Origin: Endothia cerciana
Taxonomy: Eukaryota > Ascomycota > Sordariomycetes > Diaporthales > Cryphonectriaceae
Assembly (NCBI GenBank): GCA_026119935.1
Contig: JALRMH010000020.1
Coordinates: 600,122-664,121 of the forward strand
Direction of reading: 5' to 3'
Length of the DNA: 64,000 nucleotides
Of the stretch, positions 37,301 to 47,220 are shown in pieces. The notes below the pieces were generated by a model that was given only the letters and a program-made list of their open reading frames with translations, was not told the DNA's origin and did no database searches. Numbering within the stretch: the first letter of the stretch is position 1; each line of letters opens with the position of its first letter. The translations under genes were made by a program, and so were the position numbers.

Positions 37301-37651
37301 GGGCAGCAGGAGACCCTCGCCCAATTCAATGTCGGGCCAGTCCATCGGGGCTCTGGTCCCTCTCTTGATACGGATCAACAGAGTTCGGTGACCGCTGCCA
37401 CGAACCAGGACACTGCTGCGGCTATGAATTTTGGGAACGTCCTGCCACCCGGGGAGGAAGGGTGTCCGCCAGGTCTACAAGCCTCGGCTCATTGGCTGGG
37501 TTCACCTTTCCTATGGGCTGACACAGATCCGGTAGCCGACGTTTTTGGTGATGTGGATGTCCAGATGGACCTTGACAACCTGGGTGAGAGTTATTGGTTC
37601 GATTGGGCCAGGAACATGGAAAGTGCCGGTAATGAGGAAGGCTTCCAGTAG
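34384..37651 (+). CDS. Zn(II)2Cys6 transcription factor with fungal_trans domain and two microexons
   Basis: Join of 34384-35013, 35133-35138, 35200-35574, 35655-35954, 36117-36120 and 36312-37651, giving 2655 nt and 884 residues with all phases consistent. The zinc cluster is C-x2-C-x6-C-x5-C-x2-C-x6-C (Cys 48, 51, 58, 64, 67, 74). The middle region is a PF04082-type domain: the conserved blocks around VRRRVWWTICM-like and LDVRASEDQGTDYTI-like sequence are typical of this family. Exon 2 is only GATGAG (Asp-Glu), restoring the familiar 'FWSRxxDEL' junction. Exon 5 is only CTTG, which joins ...TICM to L-DVRASED. Introns of 119, 61, 80, 162 and 191 nt follow, several with CTGAC or CTAAC branch sites. 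Presumed nuclear regulator. Neighbours are a divergent oxidoreductase and a downstream GH43 glycosidase; targets are unproven. Confidence 0.85.
35133..35138 (+). other. 6-nt microexon GATGAG
   Basis: Flanked by acceptor ...GGCACAG (branch CTGAC at about 35115-35120) and donor GTACGT at 35139. It encodes Asp-Glu. Skipping it would keep the frame and delete two residues. Confidence 0.75.
36117..36120 (+). other. 4-nt microexon CTTG
   Basis: Flanked by acceptor ATACCAG (branch CTAAC at about 36101-36105) and donor GTAGGT at 36121. The next intron ends at TTAAAG 36311 with a CTGAC branch about 12 nt earlier. It supplies Leu plus the first base of Asp. It is essential for frame, because its length is not a multiple of three. 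Confidence 0.75.
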
Positions 37652-38239
37652 GTGGAGTGCGCAGTGCTGTTTACGACAAGCTCAATAGAGAGCCATGTCC
37701 TCAGTGTTACGTACCATAATAGTCTCTGGACGATACACTGGCTCTAGATTAGGCCAGCTCCGAGGGACGATTCGTATATAAACCTGGGCTCAACCTTGAA
37801 GAGTCTTCTCTTGTTGCCACAATTTTACACGCGCTGCTGATCATGTTGCACTGCTGGTCGTTGTCGTGGTCATGCTTTGCAGAATAATCAAGGGCATGTC
37901 TTGTTATACGCCTTTCTTGCATGCTCTTCGGTGGGTTTTCTGCCGACACAATCTTCCGTTGGTAATCCGGTGTTGCAAAGTACCCTGTAATGGTAGCTGT
38001 GGAGAAGACGATTTATCCGGATGACACCAGGACGGTGCAGTGATGCGGGGGCATTAGGATGAACGAGTTCTCTTCTCAACCTAGATTTCCGAATAGTGAT
38101 ACATAAATAAAGTACTGCTACTGCCGGCTAGCAATGCCGTAAAATCCTCCCTGGAATTGTGTGTAAGTGATGACCTAGGAAGCTTTGCCTCGAACTTGAG
38201 GCAGTAAAGAAGACAATCTGGTTGGCTCCGCTTGTGACG
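37652..38239. other. Intergenic region between the Zn2Cys6 and GH43 genes
   Basis: Holds the 3' UTR of the regulator and the promoter of the glycosidase, with A/T-rich sequence ACATAAATAAAG near 38101-38112. No coding sequence. Confidence 0.6.
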
Positions 38240-40229
38240 ATGTTGCGGTATCTGCTCGCCGCGTTTCTGCCATGTATAGCATATGGGACGAACTCGACCT
38301 TCTATAACCCTATTTTACCAGGCTTTCATCCAGACCCTAGCTGTATCTACGTGCCCGAATGGAACGAGACATTCTTCTGTGCCTCTTCCAGCTTCAACGC
38401 CTTCCCAGGCATTCCGGTCCACGCAAGCAGAGATCTACAGAACTGGAAGTTGATAGGTAATTGGCGTTTCTCATTACTCTACATTGGCCATATGGTAGAT
38501 TACAATGAACTCTCCTGATTGGTTTCTCAGGGAGTGTCCTCAACAGAGAAGAGCAGCTGCCGACGCTCGCGTACACAAACAGCTCAACCAGGTGGGTAAA
38601 TAGTTGGACTTGAGAGGCTGGTCCCGGCTGGCTGATCCAGATCCTAGTGGTATCTGGGCCCCATCGATCAGATACAACAATGGCACCTTCTGGCTCGTGA
38701 CGACTCTTGTCTTCGACGACACGCGACCGGCTAACGACTCTTCAAGATGGGATAACGTGAGCTTACGGGCACCCCCGGCACAAGACCAGTCTGAATATTG
38801 AACTTGCCTACAGATAATATTCAAGTCCACGGATCCCTATGACCCATCATCCTGGAGCAATGCGGTCCACTTTCCATTTCTCGGCTACGACACCTCGCCC
38901 TTCTGGGACGCCGACGGGCTGTCCTATATCGTGGGCTCGCATTATTGGAAGGTCTACCCTGCCCTGGAGCTTGCCCCTGCGGACCTCGACACGGGCGAGG
39001 TCGGCGACTGGCAGATCCTCTGGAACGGCACGGGCGGCGAGGCCCCCGAGGGCCCGCACCTGTACTCTAAAGACGGGTGGTACTACCTTATGGACGCCGA
39101 AGGAGGTACCGGATTAGGCCACATGGTGAACACGGCCCGCTCCAAGAACCTGACGGGGCCGTACGAGGCGGACCCGGCGGACCCGGTGTTGACGGCCGTC
39201 AACACCATGAGTTACTTCCAGACGGTAGGGCATGCAGACTTGTTCCAGGACCCGAGCGGTAACTGGTGGGGTGTTGCGTTGTCGACGAGGTCTGGGCCTG
39301 CGTTTACCTACTATCCCATGGGACGAGAGACGGTGATGACGGCTGTGACGTGGGACGAGGGCGCGTTCCCTGTCTGGACAAATGTCAACGGGCAGATGAG
39401 CGTGTGGGGGTTCCCTCCTGTCGACAGGGACATTCCAGGCCCGGGGCCTTTCATCAACGGTGGTGATGACTACAACTTCGCACCCGGCTCGAGCATTCCA
39501 GCTCACTTCACCTACTGGAGGTATCCCAACGCCTCCTCGTTTACCATCTCGCCGGAAGGCCACCCGAATACACTACGACTCCTCCCGTCAACTCTTAACC
39601 TTACCGCCCTTAACGGGAACCATGCCGCAGGAGGCCAGACATTCATCGGCCGCAGACAACAGGACACTCTTTTCACCTACCGCGTCACGCTCGATTACTC
39701 CCCAACGGCCCTCGACGAAGAAGCAGGCGTCACCGCATTCCTGACGCAGAACCACCATCTCGACCTCGGCCTCGTGATGCTGCCAGCGAACGAGAGCACA
39801 CAGGCATTCCCCGGCACGCCCCTGACGGAGCCGTCCGGTCCGACGGGATTGATACCGCAGGTCCGCTACCGCGGGATCTCGTCCGCCTCGGTGCCCAGCC
39901 CAGTCGTCACGCCCCTCCCGAGCGGCTGGGTGGGCAGCCCGCTGACATTCGAGATCAAGTCGGCGAACATGACACACTTCTCGTTCTCTGTCGGGCCGGC
40001 GGGCGCGGATTCGGAGATGCAGGCGATCCTGTACGCTGCGAACAGCGCATTGAGCTATGGATTCACGGGTGAGTGAACCCCGACAGTGTTCGAGGGCCCA
40101 CGAGGCGAGGCTGACAGGGCTTCAGGTACGTTCGTAGGCGTATATGCCACGAGCAATGGGGGTAGCGGGACGACGCCGGCTTATTTCGCAGAGTGGAAGT
40201 ACATTCCCCAGGGCCAGTACGTCAACTGA
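38240..40229 (+). CDS. Secreted glycoside hydrolase family 43 (beta-xylosidase / arabinofuranosidase type)
   Basis: Join of 38240-38456, 38531-38591, 38648-38756, 38814-40068 and 40126-40229, giving 581 residues with consistent phases. ATG 38240 starts a signal peptide (MLRYLLAAFLPCIAYG). The GH43 five-bladed propeller shows PGFHPDPS with the putative general base Asp32, the middle Asp in DTSPFWDADG (about 161), and the putative general acid Glu in EAPEGPHLY (about 208). The C-terminal 250 residues (from about HFTYWRYPNAS) look like the beta-sandwich domain seen in fungal GH43 beta-xylosidases (GH43_C2/XynB_C type). Many N-x-S/T sites fit secretion. It likely removes xylose or arabinose from hemicellulose side chains or oligosaccharides; the exact substrate cannot be read from sequence. 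It lies just downstream of the Zn2Cys6 regulator in the same orientation. Confidence 0.92.
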
Positions 40230-41032
40230 GCGGGCCCCACGTAGATAGAACGCAGTTGATGCAATACCTAATTTCGCCCGAGTGGGACGAGCCACTCCTA
40301 TGTATACCCGCCCCTCCCATGGCCGATGTGTGGGAAGCCGAACGCTTGCGGCTGGTATACTCGAGGCTGTGAATACATGAAAATGCCACCTGAACAGCGC
40401 GAGCGAGGTCTCGAAGCAAAGTGAGAATTCTGGTGGCATTTTGCTGTTTGACATGGGTCCGTGGCGGATCCAGAATAAAGCGCTATTCGTGCATTTTGGC
40501 TTGAGAAGGTTTCAACCCCCCCCCCTCATGGATTGAAACTTCTTATGTCTGTTTTCGGTACCGTCGCAGTTGAATTATTGAAATGAAAGAGCAAATATGC
40601 CCGGCCAGACACTCTTGATGAGGTAAGTAAGACCTTGCGTCTCTGAAGCTCGGAATCCTCCCAAGGTCCCAAAGACATGCATCCGTTGAAGTGGATTAAC
40701 CCAGCGGAGTTCTCGTTGACCTGGCCTTGCTTTTTTCCAAACACCGCAGCGTAGAGAATACCTCCGGTAGGGAAGTGAGCACGTAGTCAGTCGTAAGTAT
40801 ATACCAAGGTCGTGACCTTTGGGAGAGGGTGTTTACATGCGCCACTAGCGCAAGCCACCTGAACAACGCCAGAGTGCCCGGATCGCGCCGCATAAGAGCG
40901 GCTTCTTTTCCTTCCTATAGTACCGGGCCCGTCTATTACGGGTGTTCTACAGACGCTCGGAGCTCGTTGCCACAGGTATCTCTGCGGTGCTCCGCAGCGC
41001 TCGCCACGTTTTGAAACCCTCCCAGATCCGAC
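40230..41032. other. Intergenic region before the methyltransferase gene
   Basis: 3' UTR of the GH43 gene and promoter of the methyltransferase gene; a TATATA element lies near 40799. A C-run occurs near 40518. No coding sequence seen. Confidence 0.6.
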
Positions 41033-41995
41033 ATGGCTTCCGACGGCGAGAGATACAGGGCCGAGCTCCCAGAAGACATCGGCCCCTCCAAACAGTCACT
41101 GCAGGAATATAGCTACATACCTGAGGAGGAAGCTGGCCCTCACATCCGCAAGATCGTTGGTCGCACCCAGCCCATCCGTCTACCCCGGAAAGATTCTCCA
41201 GGGAGATTGACATGCGCGCAGAGGGATCAGGCCTACGCGATCGTGCCCTACCCGGGCTTCGGCCTCTGGGGGTTCACACGTATTCGGGCGCTCGAGGCGG
41301 ACCCCAACTACCAGCTCGCCGTCTCACGGCTCACGGCGCCGGGCTCAGAGGACGTCCTCCTGGACCTGGGCTGCGGCCTGGGCCAGAACGTCAGGCAGCT
41401 CGTGCGCGCGGGTGTGCCCCCGGCAAGGCTCTTCGCATCGGACCTGCGCCCCGGCCTGATGGAACTGGGCTTTACGCTGCTCCGGGACCGTGACAGGCTC
41501 AAGGGTGCCACCTTCCTGGAGGGGGACGCCCTGGACCCGGACGACCCAGAGCTGTCGAAGATGGATGGCAAGACATCGACCATCCACGCGGCGAACCTGT
41601 TCCACCTCTTCAGGTGGGACGCGCAGGCCAGGATCGGGGCCCGGATGGCGAGGCTCCTGCGCGGCAGAGAGGAGGCATTCGTCTCTGGGGGACAGGTCGG
41701 GTCGCTGGAGCCCGGCGCGCGGGAAGCACCCGGGCCCGGGGCTGAGGAGAAGTACCTGCACGGCCAGGAGGGCTTTCAGAAGCTGTGGGATGAGGTCGGG
41801 GAGACGACGGGGACGAGGTGGCGGGTCGAGGCTGAGATGTTGGGCAGGATGCCGCCGGGCTATGCGTATCTGCCATGCGAAACTACTAGGTACAGCAGAT
41901 TTGTTGTGTTGTATGGCAGATCTAGATCGATTCGGACCCTTTGTAGGTTGGAGGCACGGATGGTCCTTACCATCCAAGCGCCGGACAAAGTTTAG
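41033..41995 (+). CDS. SAM-dependent class I methyltransferase
   Basis: A 320-residue intronless protein from ATG 41033. The class I motif I is LLDLGCGLGQNV (about residues 109-120), followed by the acidic residue ending beta 2 in ASDLRP (Asp about 137) and the EGDALD loop (motif II region). The N-terminal segment with YPGFGLWGFTRIR and the C-terminal segment FQKLWDEVGETTGTRWRVEA resemble fungal secondary-metabolism O-methyltransferases of the AusD/Trt5-like type, by memory of the family rather than by search. It probably acts on a small molecule; the substrate is unknown. No PKS, NRPS or terpene synthase lies nearby, but the next gene is a DOPA-dioxygenase-family protein in the same orientation. 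The C-terminal tail after about residue 295 is Arg-rich and may be poorly conserved. Confidence 0.85.
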   Translation: MASDGERYRAELPEDIGPSKQSLQEYSYIPEEEAGPHIRKIVGRTQPIRLPRKDSPGRLTCAQRDQAYAIVPYPGFGLWGFTRIRALEADPNYQLAVSRLTAPGSEDVLLDLGCGLGQNVRQLVRAGVPPARLFASDLRPGLMELGFTLLRDRDRLKGATFLEGDALDPDDPELSKMDGKTSTIHAANLFHLFRWDAQARIGARMARLLRGREEAFVSGGQVGSLEPGAREAPGPGAEEKYLHGQEGFQKLWDEVGETTGTRWRVEAEMLGRMPPGYAYLPCETTRYSRFVVLYGRSRSIRTLCRLEARMVLTIQAPDKV

Positions 41996-42711
41996 GATGG
42001 TAATTCATTATCCGTTGATATTGATTGATCAAGCAACATCTCGCGATTGGAGTACGTCTTTGGCATTAGCGGGATAGCCTCTGCATGCTGCTTCCAGAGA
42101 ACCATGCTGTGAGCTCCGTGAGGGCTGGGCGCAAGCTCTGGGCGGGAAACGCTGTGTGGGACACTACCGCCGAACCTCAGATGGATGTCCTGTGGGGATA
42201 GGTCTAATATTATTAAGGTGAGGGGAGGGTTGGAGATTTAGGGTTGAGATGAGGTTCGGTTTTAGCTGCGGCATGTGCTGTGTGACAGGGGTGCCGGTGC
42301 TCTGCTCAGGGCTCTATAACCTGAGTAATTCCAGCTTCTCTGGAGGGTGCATCACCTATGCGAGCCTGCCCGCCCTGAACGGTAGGACCCGGTATTGCCA
42401 CCATAGTACTATGGTTATTGTAAGGATTTCCAAGCATTCGAAACGGCGAGTGTTGCTCATTGGACCGCTGACAAACTCAAAAGCCCCGAATACTGCCCGA
42501 AAGAGCCGAGCTAAGCTGTGGGGAAACCGAGACGACATTTCACACGACTCGGGCAGGCCGTCAGCAGATATCCTGGCAGAGCCTTGACGGCTACATAGGA
42601 TATATATATATATGTATATCTGTATCCACCCGCGGCCTGAACCTGACGAGACGAGGTCGGCTGGGATTCAGCACTTAGGCATTCGAGTCCGTTCAGTCGG
42701 GGAAGCCCAAG
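41996..42711. other. Intergenic region with TA-repeat promoter element
   Basis: Contains an ATATATATATATATG-type tract at about 42600-42615, roughly 100 bp before the next start codon, a plausible TATA region. No convincing coding sequence. Confidence 0.6.
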
Positions 42712-43671
42712 ATGACTACACACTTCGCAACGTACACATTTCCCTCGCCGGCTGCCGGATACGAAGATGCGCCTCCGCTGCCCGAGGAGAAAGCCGAGGA
42801 CGGCAAGAGTCTGAAGAATCCACAGACGGGCGTGTTGAGCAAGGCTTATGAGACCTTCATCGACCCCCTGAGCAAGGGCCGGAGAGGCGGCTTGTGAGTC
42901 CCTACCTGGAACTGATGGGCTCTTATGTATATACCGAGACACTGACCGAGGAGAACCGCTCAGTGATATCCACATCTACTACATGACATCGCAGATGGGC
43001 TATGCCCGGCAGCTGTATGACAGGATCCGGAGGGAGTGTAAGCCACAAGTCTCTGCGTGGTACCATCCCCTGTCTGGACCTGGTTGAGCTCACGCGTCAC
43101 GCAGTCCCCGAGCTGCGCATCTACAAATTTTGGGAGAAGGTACGTCTCTGGGAACGATACGCCGTCGAGGTCTTCCAGGCGGAGTACTTACAGGTGGCAG
43201 CCTGTTGGTCCACACCCATACGCGATGTTCGAGGTGAACCTGTTCACGCCCGCCCAATTCGGCGCCTTCGTCCCCTGGCTGACCGTCTGGCGCGGGCCGT
43301 TGTCGGTGCTCGTCCACCCGAATAGTAAGTTGGACCCAGGCCTTTATTCTTTAGGCCTAATTTTTTTGGGGTTTTTTTGGCGGTACATCGGCCGGCACCT
43401 GAAGCCATCTCGACGGCGTCGTTCCCCCTGTGAGGCCTCTGCTCCTAAGCGCAGAGGCCGGCGCATCCTGGACGCGTGGGAGGAGAGCCGATGCTGACTA
43501 TGAGCGCTGATAGCGGACGAGGATGGGCTGGAATGGGACAGCGCGATCCGAGATCACACGCAGAGGGCGACATGGATGGGCGAGAAGGTGCCGCTGGATC
43601 TGACCATGATGTATCATTTGAGAGAGAAGGAGATGGAGGAGAGAGAGAAGAAGGGCCCGCCGCTGGGGTGA
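42712..43671 (+). CDS. DOPA 4,5-dioxygenase-family protein
   Basis: Join of 42712-42893, 42964-43037, 43105-43139, 43201-43324 and 43514-43671, giving 190 residues with all phases consistent. It matches PF08883 (DOPA 4,5-dioxygenase): FDIHIYYM, then a helix ending in R-E-F-P-E-L-R-I-Y-K-F-W-E-K, PVGPHPYAMFEV, the block WLTVWRGPLSVLVHPNT, and DHTQRATWMG followed by VPLDL. The conserved histidines in DIHIYY, GPHPYAMFE, LVHPN and DHT are the expected metal-binding or catalytic candidates. Members such as the Amanita muscaria enzyme cleave the ring of catechols (DOPA) extradiolically; most ascomycete members have unknown substrates. Presumably cytosolic. The N-terminal 60 residues are a less conserved extension. 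The large final intron (189 nt) contains T and G runs. Confidence 0.92.
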
Positions 43672-44767
43672 AAGGCGACGGGGGGGGGGGGGGGCTGCGC
43701 TTGGGCATGCGAGCTCTCAGACCATGAACTGCATGATGTGGTATTCTCGAAGATGCCGTTATGACCCAAGGATGCAATAAATGGGATCTGACTGAGAGAT
43801 ATTGACCGGTTCAGTACGGAACATAATTAGAGCAGACTCTGTTCATCCAGTTTATCCTGGTTGGCTCTGTAATGAAGCCTGTATGGATCTGTATGGAGAG
43901 CAAAGCGTCCAGCGAGGCTTCATTCGATGATGAGCAGACAGTAGAAGTGTCGTCAAAGCCTCAGGTAGTCTGGCTGTGGAGCGGCCGCTAGATCTGGGGA
44001 TTGGTGGCGCTAGAGAAGTGGCAGATTGGGGCCCCCCTTGTATTGTGGTCCCCTGGAAGCGGTCAAATAGCCCCAGAGTGATTGGGCAGGGGGGTGCGGA
44101 AACGTCAGCGTGCATGTGAGTCCCCGGCGCCACCGTGCCACCCTTTAAAGTCCCCCTGTCACGGCCCAACTTGCATGAGGAAAAAGTCGGGTTTCAAACA
44201 TCGTGCCATTATTGTCCTGGAAGTATCTGGCGTCCACTCTCTCCTATTCCTGATCGACCCTTCCTGTCTTGTAGGTTTGAGACCGGACTCGAGAAGATTA
44301 CCAAGCGGAAACTCCAAACCATTATAGGCTCCGGACACGAAGACACTGGAACGAGGAGCGGGTTGTTTTATTGCTGAGGCGGAACGTCCAAGCCCAGCTG
44401 CCGCTGTCAGACCCCAGAACGTCGTCGCGAATCGGTCCACCACGAACAATCCTGACCTTGAATCACGTACTTTACGCAGGACCTCGACGGTCTCGACTCG
44501 CGAGTCAAGGTATCGGGCAACCCTCCAGCTTCCTGTCACTCCTACGACCCCCAGAGCGACCGACGACTCGCGTTGAGCGGCCTACCGAATCACCCTCCCC
44601 ACGCCGCCTCCTCGACCCTGTCAAGCTCCCCACCCGACTCCTGTCGGAAGCCTCCACGTCTGATGTCAGTTGTCGGTACAGGGAATTTACGGGATTGAGG
44701 GGAAGATCACTCTCCCCTTTGCTGCAGGGTTCGGATCTGCTTCCTGCACCAGCCTAAATTATCACAA
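43672..44767. other. Intergenic region upstream of the flavoprotein fusion gene
   Basis: Starts with a G-run (about 43681-43694) and a possible AATAAA poly(A) signal near 43775. No coding sequence with domain support; the promoter of the gene at 44768 lies here. Confidence 0.6.
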
Positions 44768-46636
44768 ATGGCTTCCACATCAACAGCAGAGGGCTCTGCT
44801 TCGGCGGACGAGCCACCACCCTCCTCCGGCCCGAAGAAATACGAACCGCCTGACCTTAGCAGACTTGGTTCCGGCGTGTCCATCAACGAGATGCAGCGGC
44901 CCCGGAAGCTCAGGCTGCTCGTGGCCGCCAATGGGTCCAGAGACGTCGCCTGGGCCCAGACCATAGCAGTCCGCCTTTCCAAAGACCCCCAGATCACCGT
45001 CCAAGCCATTGTCGACGACATGACCCACCGGCTAGCCCAAGAGATCGTCTGTTACCAGAACAAGAACATCAACACGGGAGATGGGTCTGCCTGCTCCAAG
45101 GAGGTCGAGGCCCTACATCTTAAAGCATACGAGCTGGTGGAATGGGCGGACCTGTTGGTGTTGGCACCCATCACTGCTGACAATCTCGCCAAGATGATTC
45201 ATGGCATTGCGGATACGTTCTTGCTGGAGGTCTTGAGGAGTTGGGACACGTCGAAGAGGATCCTCCTGGTCCCGGGAATGTCGGTGCACGAATGGGAGAA
45301 TCCCGTCACTAAGAAACAGATGAGCAAGCTTTACAGGAAATTCACATGGGTCAGGGTCCTACCAGCGGTACACTGGCATTACGATATAACGGAGTTGTCG
45401 TGCAAGGTGCAACCCAAGAAGATTGTCAAATGGGAAGGCTTGAACGAGGTGCTGTCTGTCATCAAGAACCAGTCCGACCTCCTGTCACTTGGTCACGATG
45501 TCGACACGACGATACAGAATCAAGTCGACACGACGATGCAGAATCGGGTCGCAAGCAGAGGGATGAAAAGGACGGCGAAGCTGCCCGTGGAGTTATGGAC
45601 CATCATCTTTGAGCACGTTGGGGACTGGGAGCTCGCCCAGGCATGCGGCGTCTACACCACACTCCCTATGCCGGCGCAACAAGGCTGGCGTCTTGAGCCG
45701 CGTTATCCAGACGATCCAGTCTCTGTGTTCCAGCACGAGCTCGAGTGGACACTCCTCTCGGCAGATACCCAAGCCATCTGCAAGAAACTCTCCGAGGCGC
45801 CCGAGTGCTTCCGTGAGCTGTCCGCCCTTGCCACTAAGCTCATATTCAAGTTCACCCTGATCGACGCCCTGCGTTACATTGAGAAGAACTGCCCACACAT
45901 GTTCAAGTGCTTCGACGGCAAGACGATCCCCACAAAAGCCTCGGCATACTTCCCCCGCACTGAGATCCTCGACTGGTGGCTCACCTCGCCCTCCTTCCTC
46001 GAGAAACAATACGACGCCGAAGCCGTCGACGTCGCCTCGAAGCACGGCTATGTGCATATCCTGCGGTGGTGGGCGCGCTCCGGCCTGCCGCTCAAGTACA
46101 CGCACGCCTCGCTCGAGCAGGCCTCCGCCCGTGGGCACATCGACGTACTGGACTGGTGGCGCAATATGTACCGCGAGAGCAAGGACGAGACGGAGCTCAA
46201 GCCCGGCAAGTCGATCCTCGCCGCCACGCAGTACGGCCGCCTCGACGTCATTCGCTGGTGGGTCGGCAGCGGCCTGAGGTTCGCCCACGAGGAGCAGGTA
46301 TGCAAGCAGGCGAGCCGGTATGGGCAGGTCGGCGTGCTGGAGCTGTGGCGCGAGTTGAAGGGGGACGACAGGATCACATTCGACGTGCAGATCCTGACAG
46401 AGCCGACGCTGTACTCGCATATCGGGGTGTTGGATTGGTGGGTTGGATACTCTCACGGCGAACTGCCGGGGATGGACGGCCGCCGGGCCAAGAAAGTTGA
46501 GTACCGCATGATGGATATAGAGGAGGCGCTGGAGGATGCTTTTGGGGACCAGACAAACATTCGAAGGTGGTGGGCCGAGCACGGCCTGAACCTGGGGATT
46601 GGCACCACGGCTTGGATGAGCCCGAGGGGGCTATGA
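44768..46636 (+). CDS. HFCD flavoprotein / F-box-like / ankyrin-like repeat fusion protein
   Basis: A 622-residue intronless protein. Residues about 46-225 match the flavoprotein (HFCD, PF02441) fold of phosphopantothenoylcysteine decarboxylases and Hal3: LRLLVAANGSRDVAWAQTIA, then ALHLKAYELVEWADLLVLAP, ITADNLAKMIHGIAD, and PGMSVHEWENP at the position of the PxMNxxMW clamp. His117 lies where HFCD enzymes have their catalytic His, but the clamp Asn is replaced by Ser (Ser172) and the glycine-rich flexible flap is not evident, so decarboxylase activity is doubtful. Residues about 268-295 (KLPVELWTIIFEHVGDWELA) look like an F-box. The rest contains six or more ankyrin-like units with a Trp-Trp signature (AVDVASKHGYVHILRWW, LEQASARGHIDVLDWW). 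This suggests a flavin-binding sensor or regulator feeding an SCF ligase, which is inference. Confidence 0.82.
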   Translation: MASTSTAEGSASADEPPPSSGPKKYEPPDLSRLGSGVSINEMQRPRKLRLLVAANGSRDVAWAQTIAVRLSKDPQITVQAIVDDMTHRLAQEIVCYQNKNINTGDGSACSKEVEALHLKAYELVEWADLLVLAPITADNLAKMIHGIADTFLLEVLRSWDTSKRILLVPGMSVHEWENPVTKKQMSKLYRKFTWVRVLPAVHWHYDITELSCKVQPKKIVKWEGLNEVLSVIKNQSDLLSLGHDVDTTIQNQVDTTMQNRVASRGMKRTAKLPVELWTIIFEHVGDWELAQACGVYTTLPMPAQQGWRLEPRYPDDPVSVFQHELEWTLLSADTQAICKKLSEAPECFRELSALATKLIFKFTLIDALRYIEKNCPHMFKCFDGKTIPTKASAYFPRTEILDWWLTSPSFLEKQYDAEAVDVASKHGYVHILRWWARSGLPLKYTHASLEQASARGHIDVLDWWRNMYRESKDETELKPGKSILAATQYGRLDVIRWWVGSGLRFAHEEQVCKQASRYGQVGVLELWRELKGDDRITFDVQILTEPTLYSHIGVLDWWVGYSHGELPGMDGRRAKKVEYRMMDIEEALEDAFGDQTNIRRWWAEHGLNLGIGTTAWMSPRGL

Positions 46637-47220
46637 AGGACCGAGACCATCCGATTTGCGCACTGCATGGACACTGGTTTGCATTGGGAAGGTCAAGGCC
46701 ATTATAGATTGACAACTGGTCTGGAGTATGTACGTGATTCTCACACAAGGGCCGGGCACTGGCATCGGCAGGGAAAAGATTGCTTCTGGCAGCAAGGCGT
46801 CAGGTAGATTCCAAAACTGGGTGCTAATCAATTTTTCGGCAATGACATGTCTGATCATTCACTCTTCGCCAGACGGTATTAACTTCTTTTTGAAAGTGTA
46901 CACAACAGAGTTCTGCCGGGCTCGAGTTCAAATCCAAGATTCACGGGAGACATGTGCCCTGCCTTCTCACTCCCCGCAATTAGCATAGGTGTCGCGAAAG
47001 GCTTTCACAGCCTTCTGTGCTAAATCCCGCCGCTACACACTGCCTTATTTAGGCTATTCGCGTTGGTGTTGTGGTGTGGAGGTCCGTGGCAGATTCTCCG
47101 GTCTCGCGCGGTCTACGCTGGGCCGCATCAATCTCAAGATATCCTCAAGCCTGGCGCGGCTCCGTCCGAGCGCGATCTCGCGCCCTGATGCTGGTTTCTG
47201 GTACCGATGCCTTTAGAAGC
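46637..47220. other. Convergent intergenic region
   Basis: Between the end of the flavoprotein fusion gene (+) and the end of the dynactin gene (-). Presumed 3' UTRs only; no domain-bearing frames. Confidence 0.6.

Noticed and set aside
38222..38239. Upstream TTG extension of the GH43 protein
   Set aside because: ATG at 38240 gives a clean signal peptide; non-ATG start has no support.
32947..44000. Secondary-metabolite gene cluster
   Set aside because: Regulator, oxidoreductase, methyltransferase and dioxygenase are present, but no backbone enzyme; kept only as weak pair-wise hypotheses.
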